64,000 bases of DNA from the NCBI GenBank assembly GCA_900544715.1, contig UQWL01000001.1, forward strand, positions 1 to 64,000, read 5' to 3'. Positions within the stretch are counted from its first letter, which is position 1. Each line of letters opens with the position of its first letter. Both the position numbers and the translations under genes were made by a program. A model generated the notes under the pieces. It was not told the origin of the DNA and did not search any database. It worked only from the letters and a program-made list of their open reading frames with translations. The DNA is from an uncultured Oscillospiraceae bacterium. GTDB taxonomy: Bacteria > Bacillota > Clostridia > Oscillospirales > Acutalibacteraceae. Positions 9,155-16,731 of the stretch are shown piece after piece.

Positions 9155-10360
9155 ATGCCGTTTGAAATTGATAACGACTTTGAAAATGTAGTACAGATAA
9201 AGGTCATCGGCGTAGGCGGAGGCGGCGGCAACGCCGTGAACCGTATGGTTCGCTCCGGTGTACAGGGTGTGGAATTTATCTCCGTGAATACGGACAGGCA
9301 GGTGCTCAATCACTCCCAGGCTACCCATAAAATCCAGATCGGCGAGAAAACGACCCATGGCCAGGGCGCTGGAGCGCACCCTGAGGTGGGTCAGCGCGCG
9401 GCGGAGGAAAGCCATGATATGATCGCGGATGCGCTCAAAGGCACGGATATGGTTTTTATCACCGCAGGCATGGGCGGCGGCACCGGCACCGGCGCTGCGC
9501 CGGTGATTGCACAGCTTGCCAAGGAGATGGGGATTCTCACCGTCGGCATCGTTACAAAGCCTTTCCATTTTGAAGGCCGCCGCCGCATGGCGCAGGCTGA
9601 GCAGGGCATTGCGGAGCTGGCGGAGCATGTGGACAGCCTAGTCATTATCCCGAACGAACGGTTGAAATACGTTTCCGATAAAAAGATTACGCTTGCAAAC
9701 GCCTTTGATGAAGCGGACGGCGTGCTGCTCCAAGGCGTGAAAAGCATTTCGGAGCTGATTAAGGTGCCGGGCTTCATCAACCTGGATTTTGCGGATGTCA
9801 CCGCCGTTATGAAGGATGCGGGCCATGCGCATATGGGCGTTGGCCATGCCAGCGGCAAGGATAAGGCGGAAGCTGCTGCGAACGCGGCAGTCTCCAGCCC
9901 GTTGCTGGAAACCTCCATCCACGGTGCGCACGGTGTGATTATCAGCATCACCTCTTCCGATGATATTGGTTTGGAGGATGTGGAGGCTGCGTCTGAAATC
10001 ATCGCCAAGGAGGCCCATCCGGATGCAACGATCATCTGGGGCGTTTCCTTTGATGATATGCTGGATGATGAAATGGTCGTTACCGTGGTTGCAACCGGCT
10101 TTGGAGAAGACGCGGAGCGGGCGGATGCCGAGACGGCTCCGGCTGCAAAACCGGCAGAGACCAAATCACCTTTTGAAGAGGCGATGGAAAAAGGCGCTGC
10201 CGCTGTGAAGGCGGAAGGAAAAGAGCCAAAGGCGGATCGGCCTTCTTTTGAACTGCCGCCAGAGCCGAAGCGCCCTGCAACCCCACCGGCAAAGAACCCC
10301 TATGGCCCGGATGACGATGGCTACTTTGATATTTTAAGCATTTTCAAAGGCAATAAATAA
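9155..10360 (+). CDS. ftsZ: Tubulin-like cell division GTPase FtsZ
   Basis: FtsZ polymerises with GTP into the Z-ring that positions septation. The 401-residue protein begins with the VIGVGGGGGNAVNRM nucleotide-binding segment and has the tubulin signature GMGGGTGTGAAP near residues 105-116, followed by the NERL and synergy-loop regions. Residues from about 320 form an acidic, proline- and alanine-rich linker, and the last residues DDDGYFDILSIFKGNK form the conserved tail that would dock FtsZ partners. AGGGGG precedes the ATG. No ftsA is adjacent, as in many Clostridia, where SepF or other anchors are used. Confidence 0.97.
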   Translation: MPFEIDNDFENVVQIKVIGVGGGGGNAVNRMVRSGVQGVEFISVNTDRQVLNHSQATHKIQIGEKTTHGQGAGAHPEVGQRAAEESHDMIADALKGTDMVFITAGMGGGTGTGAAPVIAQLAKEMGILTVGIVTKPFHFEGRRRMAQAEQGIAELAEHVDSLVIIPNERLKYVSDKKITLANAFDEADGVLLQGVKSISELIKVPGFINLDFADVTAVMKDAGHAHMGVGHASGKDKAEAAANAAVSSPLLETSIHGAHGVIISITSSDDIGLEDVEAASEIIAKEAHPDATIIWGVSFDDMLDDEMVVTVVATGFGEDAERADAETAPAAKPAETKSPFEEAMEKGAAAVKAEGKEPKADRPSFELPPEPKRPATPPAKNPYGPDDDGYFDILSIFKGNK

Positions 10361-10366
10361 AAATAT

Positions 10367-10404
10367 AAGCGGAGGGAAGGCGAAATGCTTTTCCTCCGCT
10401 TTTT
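10367..10404 (+). terminator. Rho-independent terminator after ftsZ
   Basis: AGCGGAGG (10368-10375) pairs with CCTCCGCT (10393-10400) and TTTT follows. It closes the division cluster seven bases after the ftsZ stop. Confidence 0.85.
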
Positions 10405-10869
10405 CCATACTGGTCTGTAAAAATGGCGTATATGAGAAGAAATGAAAGGCTCTTTTTCAATGAAACTATGCGGATTATTTAGCAAGGTATTGCCAATTGG
10501 AGCGCGTTTTTCAAAAAAAATTGTTTCTGGTCTGTTTTGTACAAAATGTACAAAATGAGGGGAATTTATATTCTGAAGAAAAATCGACAAGATGTGGTGA
10601 AATAAGAATTATATTTCGACATAATGCAGAGAAACAAAATATGGGTTTAGAGGAATATTTAAGGAAAAGAGATGGCCCAGGAACTATAAAAACCTTGTAA
10701 ATACAGGATTTTTTATAAGTATATTAAAATTTCATTAAATCCTAAATGAAAATAATGAATTTGAAATATTCATTTATTATTAATAAATAAGGAAGACTCT
10801 AGTACTTTAGAGAATTCCAACAAAAAAAGGGTGTGATAGGCTTTTTTCGAATGACTAGGTGAATACGAA
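10405..10869. other. AT-rich intergenic region without a convincing gene
   Basis: About 465 bp between the ftsZ terminator and the structured leader. It contains the perfect palindrome TTTTGTACAAAA at 10535-10546 followed by a second TGTACAAAA, and AT-rich runs near 10700-10790 that could hold a promoter. An open frame at 10497-10700 starts with TTG, has no ribosome-binding site and no recognisable content, so it is not called. Confidence 0.6.
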
Positions 10870-10940
10870 CCGGCTTCCCTGCAAACGTTTGCAGAGGACC
10901 TGTGCAAAGGGCCGGGGATCACGGGAAGGTGATGCACAGG
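10870..10940 (+). promoter_or_regulatory. Structured leader with a LacI-type palindrome
   Basis: Four complementary elements are packed into 71 bases. CCGGC (10870-10874) pairs with GCCGG (10911-10915). CTGCAAACGTTTGCAG (10879-10894) is a perfect 16-bp palindrome that could be an RNA hairpin or a LacI/PurR-family operator. CCTGTGCA (10899-10906) pairs with TGCACAGG (10933-10940). ATCAC/GTGAT forms an inner hairpin at 10918-10933. The first and third pairings interleave, so they would make a pseudoknot or two alternative folds. The element ends about 13 bases before the ribosome-binding site of the next gene. I could not match it to a riboswitch class I know. Confidence 0.5.
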
Positions 10941-10967
10941 AATCGTGAAAAGAAAAGAGGTATGCAA

Positions 10968-13900
10968 ATGAAAGTCTCCAAAAAAGTGCTGAGCGTGTTC
11001 ATGGCTGTTTTGATGGTTATGACAAGCCTGAGCGTTGGCTTGACGGCGCTGGCGGCGGATCCTTATGATGCGCTGGGGGCGGCGCTGCAGGCGGATGGCG
11101 TTAAGAATGCCGCTTGGGGAACACCGCAGAATTACATGACTGTCGTCAGCGATCCAACGGGCGACATTGAGAAGGCGGCGGAAGCGTTTTGGACGGTTGC
11201 GACGGCAGAGGCGCCTAGCCATGCCGGTGAAAGCAATGACAGTTCCAAAACGGCGCATGGCGTTGCCGAAGCTGTTTTAACCAAGCTTCAAAATGAATAC
11301 GGTTTTACCGGCGACGCACTGTCGAACGCCCGCACGGCAATCAAAGCGTTTGTCGGCGGGATGAACGGCAATAATGCGGACTGGAAAAACTTTAGCGAGC
11401 CTGATCAGCCAAAGGAACGCACCTATGGCGTCAGAATTGTACGCAATGTAGAGAGCGTTCTGCTGGCACAGGATGCGGATGTGTCTAAGCTTCCGGATTC
11501 TATTCCAACAGCGGTGGAATACACCTGGAACCATGGCCGCTATGTTTGGAAATCTGGGTTAGGAAATATCACCAGAAATGCCTGTAACTATTTGAAGGCG
11601 AACGGCTGGAGCCGCACGGAAACCGGAATGAATACGGAAATTCCGGCCCAGCTGAAGGCTTTTGGCAATTATTTTTCTGAAAGCCTGCTCAAGACTGATC
11701 TTGATAAGCTGAGTTCTGAAGAGCTTGTTCAACTGGTTCAGAACAACCAGGCCGCTGTGGACGCCTGCTCCTTCTGGGGCAACGACACGGTGATGAACCA
11801 CTTCTTCGATAAAGCTGCGATCAAAACCTTCATCAACGATGCGAACACTGCACGCGACAAAAAGTTTGCGCTGGAGTTTGCACAGCGGATCGCGGAGAAG
11901 ATGAAGAACGATCCTGCCGCGATGGAGTATGATGCCCTTGTAGCGCTGCTCGATGAGATGAACGCCCTCAGGGCGAATCTCAACGGCTGCACCGCCGATG
12001 CGATTGCTTATGCGCTTGGTGAAACCGGCCTCAAGATGGAACAGATCAACGCGTTTATTGATTCTGTCGAGGTGGAAAAGCAGGTTATCGAGTTGCAGGG
12101 CATCAAGGCCACAATCGATGCGCTGATTGCGGCGACGGACCTTGCAACCATCTCCGATGAAGACCTCACCAAAACCTGGGCGGAGGCCACTGCCCAGTAT
12201 AATATGGTGACGGCCCGTAAGCCCGCTGCGGTCAGCCGTGTGTTCACAGAGGGCACGGCGTATGTGACGGAGTTTATCCACAACGCGAAGGTCGAAATTG
12301 AGGCCCGCAAGCTTTCCACCGAGGTAGAGGAGTATTTGATCTATTTTAATGACGATCTCCTGAACACCAACCTGGATGCCCTCACAACGGACGCGCTCAT
12401 CAACGAGCGTCTGATTCCCGCGGAGGAAAAGCTTGCCGAGCTTAAAAAGTATGATCCCGACACGCTTGACCGTGTGTTTGGCGAAGAGAAGTGGGATGCG
12501 ATCGAGGCTTATGTGGCCCGCATCTACACAACCCTGACCAACCGCGTCAATGCGCAGCTGGATACCGCGATTGAAAACTATGAGGATTACGGCAAGATCA
12601 CGCTGCTCAACTACAAAGCGGTCAAAGAGGCCATCGGCGGTGTGGAGGCCAATATCCTCCAGCACATTACCGTTTCCGCCGAGCTTCAGGCAAAGTACGA
12701 CCGCCTGGCCCCAATGCTCGAAGAGTATAACCGCTTTGTTGAGACAAAGGGCATGTCCGGCTGGCAGAAGTATGAGCCGGAATACCCAACGCGCGACATC
12801 CTGCCCGGCGATATCGCCCGCACAGAAGGCGAGGAGTATGACGTCACTTCTGAAAAGCTCGATGAAGTGATCAGCCGGTTGGACGGCCTGATGCAGAACA
12901 CGGACTTCTCGAACCTGCTCGGCCTGGATCAGGTAATTTCCGTCTTGCTCAAGCAGACGATTGCCGGGAACCTTTATACGGATGAAACCATCAATACCGT
13001 CATGACGACCATTTATTCGATGATCGTTGACAATTTGGCGGGGTTGGAGCTGTATGAAATTGCAGGCATCAAAATTACAGGGCAACTCATCCTTGATAAT
13101 GCTGATAAATATGGCCTGGATGTTTACCCCACCACGCTGGATGACCACATCAACCAGTATGTGACCAATGGGACGCATCCCGAATGGGCGGGCGTTGTGA
13201 CCGCGCTCAATAGCATTGGGAACGATTGGCATCGTTATGATCTGTCAACCTCCTGGGGCGTCCATGATCAGGCGTCTTTTGTTGATGCGTTCAGTGTGGC
13301 GCTCAGCGGGCTCGACCCCATCCTGAGGGCCGCTCTTACATCCAACTCCATGAGCAATCAGCAAACTATCCTTGGCGTAACCAAGGTAACGATTCGGATC
13401 CAGGCGATGGATCTTTACAATTCCGCAATTCTGCCTCTGATGGAAATGCTTGGCTGTGAGGGCGCGGTAGATGCGGCCACATACAATAACTACACGCAGG
13501 GCAAGGAGCTGCTCGGCAGCATCCTGAATCCGCTGCTCAGCTGGTTGACGGATACAGTTGCTGAGAACCCCATTTCCACGGTGCTCGATCTTCTGCCGAA
13601 GCTCGCGTACATCATGGAGTTCGATATGATCTCCGAGATCCTGAAGAAAACGCCAGCGAGCATTAACGTTGGCATTGCTCTGCTCATCGGCGGAGATGTG
13701 GCAACGCTCAATGTTCTTGATATGGCCGGCATTCAGGGCGACAATCTCTATGATGTGCTGTCAGGCGTTCTGCCGATGGTCGGCGTAGAGGGTCTGGATC
13801 TCTCCATGTTAAGCGACGTCAATAAGCTGCTCTCCACGGTTCTCGGCCTGGTTGCGCCGGATGCGAACCTCGTCCTGCCGACCATCAATCAGGCGCTGCT

Positions 13901-16430
13901 TGCAAGCCAGGGCACGCTGGTGGAATCGGCAAGCGGACGCAGGGGCGGCACGCGCCGCGAGCTTGTCGTTGACAAGGCGGATACCCTGCTTGCGGTTCTC
14001 CGCTACGTCCTGCCCATGCTGGGCGACCAGGATTTCCTGGATTCCGTCTTCGCGCTTGTCGGCTCCCTGACCGGCTCCGAGATCGAACTCGGCGACGACG
14101 TCATGGGGATCCTCAAGAACCTGGGCGACAATCCGGACAATGTCATTGCTGCTTTGACGGAGCTCTTCGTCCCGCAGGAGTATGCATCTAAGAAAATGTC
14201 CTACGCTTTCTCCGGCGCTGCCGATGAGGCCGTTGCGAATGGAGACAAAGGCGCTGTGATCAACAATGTGACCTACAGTGAGGACTGGACCAAGGAGCAG
14301 GCGCAGTACATTTCTGACCGCCTGCCAGACTTCATCGACAACATGATGCTCATCTTGGGCGGCAAGGATACCCTGAAGCTCAGCGAGCTGATTAAATCCT
14401 ATGTTACGGGCATCTACACCAACGAGACGCTCACTTCTCTTGTTTTGATGGTGAAGGATCTGCTCGGCGGATTGGGCATCGACCTTAAGCCGATCCTTGG
14501 CATTGTGGGCATCGACCTCTCCTCCTGGGATGAGGTGACGGAAGGCTACAACTGGGGCTTTGAGGATGGCGATAAGGATGGCTTTGCCGCAGCGCTGACA
14601 AAGGCGCTTACGCCGTTTACCCCGATCCTTGCAACCGTTCTTGCGGATCAGGATCTTGAGGTCCTCGGCGTGGTAAAAGCCAACGGTTATCCGGGCTACA
14701 AGACTGGCATCATTCCGATTCTCGAAAACCTTGGCTGCAACCCGGATGACATCATGAGCTATGACGCGTATGTCGCTGCAGTCAAGGAAGACAGCAGCGT
14801 CGCGCTCAGCGCGATCCTCACGCCGATTCTCAATCTCCTTGAGGAGATCTACACCGATCCGATCAACAAGGTCTTTGAGATCCTGCCGAACCTGCTGTAT
14901 TTCATCAACAACGACGGCCTTCAGGTCTGCGTTGAAAACACCGCGCAGGCGATTTTCGTCCTGCTTGATACCGTCCGCCCGATCTACAGCGTTGACTTCA
15001 GCCTGAATCTCGATCTGACCCAGCTCGTTATCGACGCGCTTGCAGGCCTTGAGATCGATGGCCAGCCGGTCAACCTGAAGATTCCGTTCCTCTATGACCT
15101 GAATATGCTCACGGTCGGCACGGTAACCCCGTATACCTCCAAGTCCGGCGAGACGGCTTACCGCCTTGAGAATGTCGATCAGGCGGATTTCGTCACGATG
15201 ATTCTGCGCAATGTGATTGAAATTGCATTCTATGAGGATAACATCAACACCGTTGCTGATCTGATCGCCAACAAGGTTGGCATGAGCGAAGATCTCCAGA
15301 AGGGTCTGCGCGAAGTGCTGAATACCTTTGCGAAGATGTATAAGGAAGACAACGGCGTGGATAAGATCCTCAGCGCCGCCTACACGATTTTCAAGGGCGC
15401 AGATCAGACCACGGATGGCGCCATCGGCGCGCTCAAGGATTTCAATGAGCGGTGGAACGCTGTGTTCCAGAAGCTCTATGACAGCGGCAATGAAGATCTT
15501 GTAAACCTTGCCACTTGGGCAGATAAGATTCTGGATATGATTACCCTCGGCTTCGTCACGGGCGACGGCGTGGGGACGAACGGTCTCGTGAAGTTCTTTG
15601 AGCGCCTCGTCGCACTCTTCCAGCGGAAGGTGACCGATATTTCGATCGACCGCACGGAAGCGACGGTTTATGAGGGCGAAACAACGAAGCTCACCGTTTC
15701 CCTCAAGCCGAGCACCGCAAAGAATAAGGATGTCGTCTGGGCATCCTCTAATGAGAATGTTGCCACAGTAGAAAACGGCGTTGTCACCGCGGGTGCCCCC
15801 GGCAATGCGATGATTACCGCCACATCGGTTGATGGCGGCTTCGAGGTCAGCTGTGTCGTTCACGTTCGCGCGAATAAAGCGCAGCTGGAAGAGATCGTCC
15901 AAAGGGTGCAGAATTCTGGCCTCACAGAGGCTGACATGACGGCAGAGCAGTGGACTACCCTTACGGTAGCGCTTGAGGATGCTCAGGCTGCCTTGGACAA
16001 CACCTATGCATCCCAGCAGAAAGTAAACGCGGCTTACACCGCTTTGACGGATGCTTACCTTGCAGTGAACCACTCCGCGAAGCTGGAGAGCGTTGCGATT
16101 GCGCAAAACGGCGCTGCGGTGAACGGCGAAGTTCTGTACGTTAAGGTTCCGTGGACGAAGAGATGGAACGATGTACCCGTTCAGGTCGGCGTTCAGACGA
16201 ATGAAGGCGTTGAGATCAAGAGCGTGAAGTGGAGCTATGCGAATTGGTCCGCGAAGGATCAGCAAGCGACCATTGAATCGCCGGATTCCGAAACGACCCT
16301 CATCCGCGCAATCTACGGCGTAGGCCCCCGCTCCTGCTGGATTCAGGTGACGGTGGAGGATGTTTACGGCAACACCGTGACTTCCAAACCAATCAAGGTG
16401 CGGTTCTATAACTATGATTGGCAGAAGTAA
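10968..16430 (+). CDS. Giant secreted protein with tandem helical super-repeat, Big_2 and FIVAR-like domains
   Basis: An 1820-residue exported protein of unknown function. The start is the ATG at 10968, seven bases after AAAAGAGG; upstream codons back to 10902 are untranslated leader. A signal peptide (residues 1-31, ending LTALAA) is followed by mostly alpha-helical sequence. Two super-repeats about 434 residues apart share the order: YT(D/N)ET helix pair, a module starting WG (at 13253 and 14553) and ending in a NP(I)..V(L/F)..LP segment, then an (A/D)xxxAVLRxVxPM-like helix. Residues about 1556-1632 form a Big_2 Ig-like domain, 1635-1705 a FIVAR-like helical bundle, and the rest a beta-rich tail. 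No sortase or SLH motif was seen, so attachment is unclear; Big_2 and FIVAR suggest surface or matrix binding. The next gene is a shorter relative. Confidence 0.85.
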   Translation: MKVSKKVLSVFMAVLMVMTSLSVGLTALAADPYDALGAALQADGVKNAAWGTPQNYMTVVSDPTGDIEKAAEAFWTVATAEAPSHAGESNDSSKTAHGVAEAVLTKLQNEYGFTGDALSNARTAIKAFVGGMNGNNADWKNFSEPDQPKERTYGVRIVRNVESVLLAQDADVSKLPDSIPTAVEYTWNHGRYVWKSGLGNITRNACNYLKANGWSRTETGMNTEIPAQLKAFGNYFSESLLKTDLDKLSSEELVQLVQNNQAAVDACSFWGNDTVMNHFFDKAAIKTFINDANTARDKKFALEFAQRIAEKMKNDPAAMEYDALVALLDEMNALRANLNGCTADAIAYALGETGLKMEQINAFIDSVEVEKQVIELQGIKATIDALIAATDLATISDEDLTKTWAEATAQYNMVTARKPAAVSRVFTEGTAYVTEFIHNAKVEIEARKLSTEVEEYLIYFNDDLLNTNLDALTTDALINERLIPAEEKLAELKKYDPDTLDRVFGEEKWDAIEAYVARIYTTLTNRVNAQLDTAIENYEDYGKITLLNYKAVKEAIGGVEANILQHITVSAELQAKYDRLAPMLEEYNRFVETKGMSGWQKYEPEYPTRDILPGDIARTEGEEYDVTSEKLDEVISRLDGLMQNTDFSNLLGLDQVISVLLKQTIAGNLYTDETINTVMTTIYSMIVDNLAGLELYEIAGIKITGQLILDNADKYGLDVYPTTLDDHINQYVTNGTHPEWAGVVTALNSIGNDWHRYDLSTSWGVHDQASFVDAFSVALSGLDPILRAALTSNSMSNQQTILGVTKVTIRIQAMDLYNSAILPLMEMLGCEGAVDAATYNNYTQGKELLGSILNPLLSWLTDTVAENPISTVLDLLPKLAYIMEFDMISEILKKTPASINVGIALLIGGDVATLNVLDMAGIQGDNLYDVLSGVLPMVGVEGLDLSMLSDVNKLLSTVLGLVAPDANLVLPTINQALLASQGTLVESASGRRGGTRRELVVDKADTLLAVLRYVLPMLGDQDFLDSVFALVGSLTGSEIELGDDVMGILKNLGDNPDNVIAALTELFVPQEYASKKMSYAFSGAADEAVANGDKGAVINNVTYSEDWTKEQAQYISDRLPDFIDNMMLILGGKDTLKLSELIKSYVTGIYTNETLTSLVLMVKDLLGGLGIDLKPILGIVGIDLSSWDEVTEGYNWGFEDGDKDGFAAALTKALTPFTPILATVLADQDLEVLGVVKANGYPGYKTGIIPILENLGCNPDDIMSYDAYVAAVKEDSSVALSAILTPILNLLEEIYTDPINKVFEILPNLLYFINNDGLQVCVENTAQAIFVLLDTVRPIYSVDFSLNLDLTQLVIDALAGLEIDGQPVNLKIPFLYDLNMLTVGTVTPYTSKSGETAYRLENVDQADFVTMILRNVIEIAFYEDNINTVADLIANKVGMSEDLQKGLREVLNTFAKMYKEDNGVDKILSAAYTIFKGADQTTDGAIGALKDFNERWNAVFQKLYDSGNEDLVNLATWADKILDMITLGFVTGDGVGTNGLVKFFERLVALFQRKVTDISIDRTEATVYEGETTKLTVSLKPSTAKNKDVVWASSNENVATVENGVVTAGAPGNAMITATSVDGGFEVSCVVHVRANKAQLEEIVQRVQNSGLTEADMTAEQWTTLTVALEDAQAALDNTYASQQKVNAAYTALTDAYLAVNHSAKLESVAIAQNGAAVNGEVLYVKVPWTKRWNDVPVQVGVQTNEGVEIKSVKWSYANWSAKDQQATIESPDSETTLIRAIYGVGPRSCWIQVTVEDVYGNTVTSKPIKVRFYNYDWQK

Positions 16431-16461
16431 TTTGATAGCCATGCCGTAACGGCATGAAATA

Positions 16462-16500
16462 AGCAAAACCCCTGTAGCATCCGCTACAGGGGGTTTTGCT
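16462..16500 (+). terminator. Rho-independent terminator after the 1820-residue gene
   Basis: A 17-bp stem with a single bulge (AGCAAAACC-CCTGTAGC against GCTACAGGGGGTTTTGCT) and an ATCC loop. It is preceded by a small hairpin ATGCCG/CGGCAT at 16441-16455. It separates the two large secreted-protein genes into different transcripts. Confidence 0.85.
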
Positions 16501-16553
16501 ATGCAATATTATACATATAAAAAATACCGATTATTTTCAATTTTATATACCGA

Positions 16554-16582
16554 TTGACCAAATAACGAAAACGTTTTATATT
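16554..16582 (+). promoter_or_regulatory. Promoter with a LacI-type operator in its spacer
   Basis: TTGACC (16554-16559) and TATATT (16577-16582) are spaced by exactly 17 bp. The spacer contains the palindrome AAAACGTTTT (16568-16577), which shares the AAACGTTT core with the palindrome upstream of the preceding large gene. A LacI-family repressor bound there would block RNA polymerase directly. Confidence 0.65.
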
Positions 16583-16731
16583 AAATATGAACGTCACCGA
16601 TATCTGGATTATACACAGTTAAAATGCTCCAGGCGGGAGAGCAAAATATGCGGATACTCTGGATAGGACGAAAGGAGGGCAATTGAACAGGCGAACTGTT
16701 TTCCCGCCCAATTAAGGGAGGTAAACAAACG
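16583..16731 (+). other. Untranslated leader of the second large secreted-protein gene
   Basis: About 150 bases between the -10 box and the start codon. It contains local complementarity such as TGCTC with GAGCA around 16624-16647 and ends with the ribosome-binding site AAGGGAGGT at 16714-16722. The length suggests a regulatory leader, but I find no clear fold and no match to a known riboswitch. Confidence 0.4.

Noticed and set aside
10497..10700. 67-codon open frame between ftsZ and the giant gene
   Set aside because: TTG start without ribosome-binding site and no recognisable content.
10870..10940. Leader considered as a c-di-AMP or c-di-GMP riboswitch
   Set aside because: Fragments such as CCGGGG and GCAAA are present, but the long conserved blocks of those aptamers are not; kept as an unassigned structure.
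11559..13232. 557-codon open frame on the minus strand
   Set aside because: Shadow of the same giant gene, with atypical composition and no start signal.
13809..16466. 885-codon open frame on the minus strand
   Set aside because: It is antisense to the giant secreted-protein gene, has no ribosome-binding site or domain pattern, and results from the codon bias of that gene.
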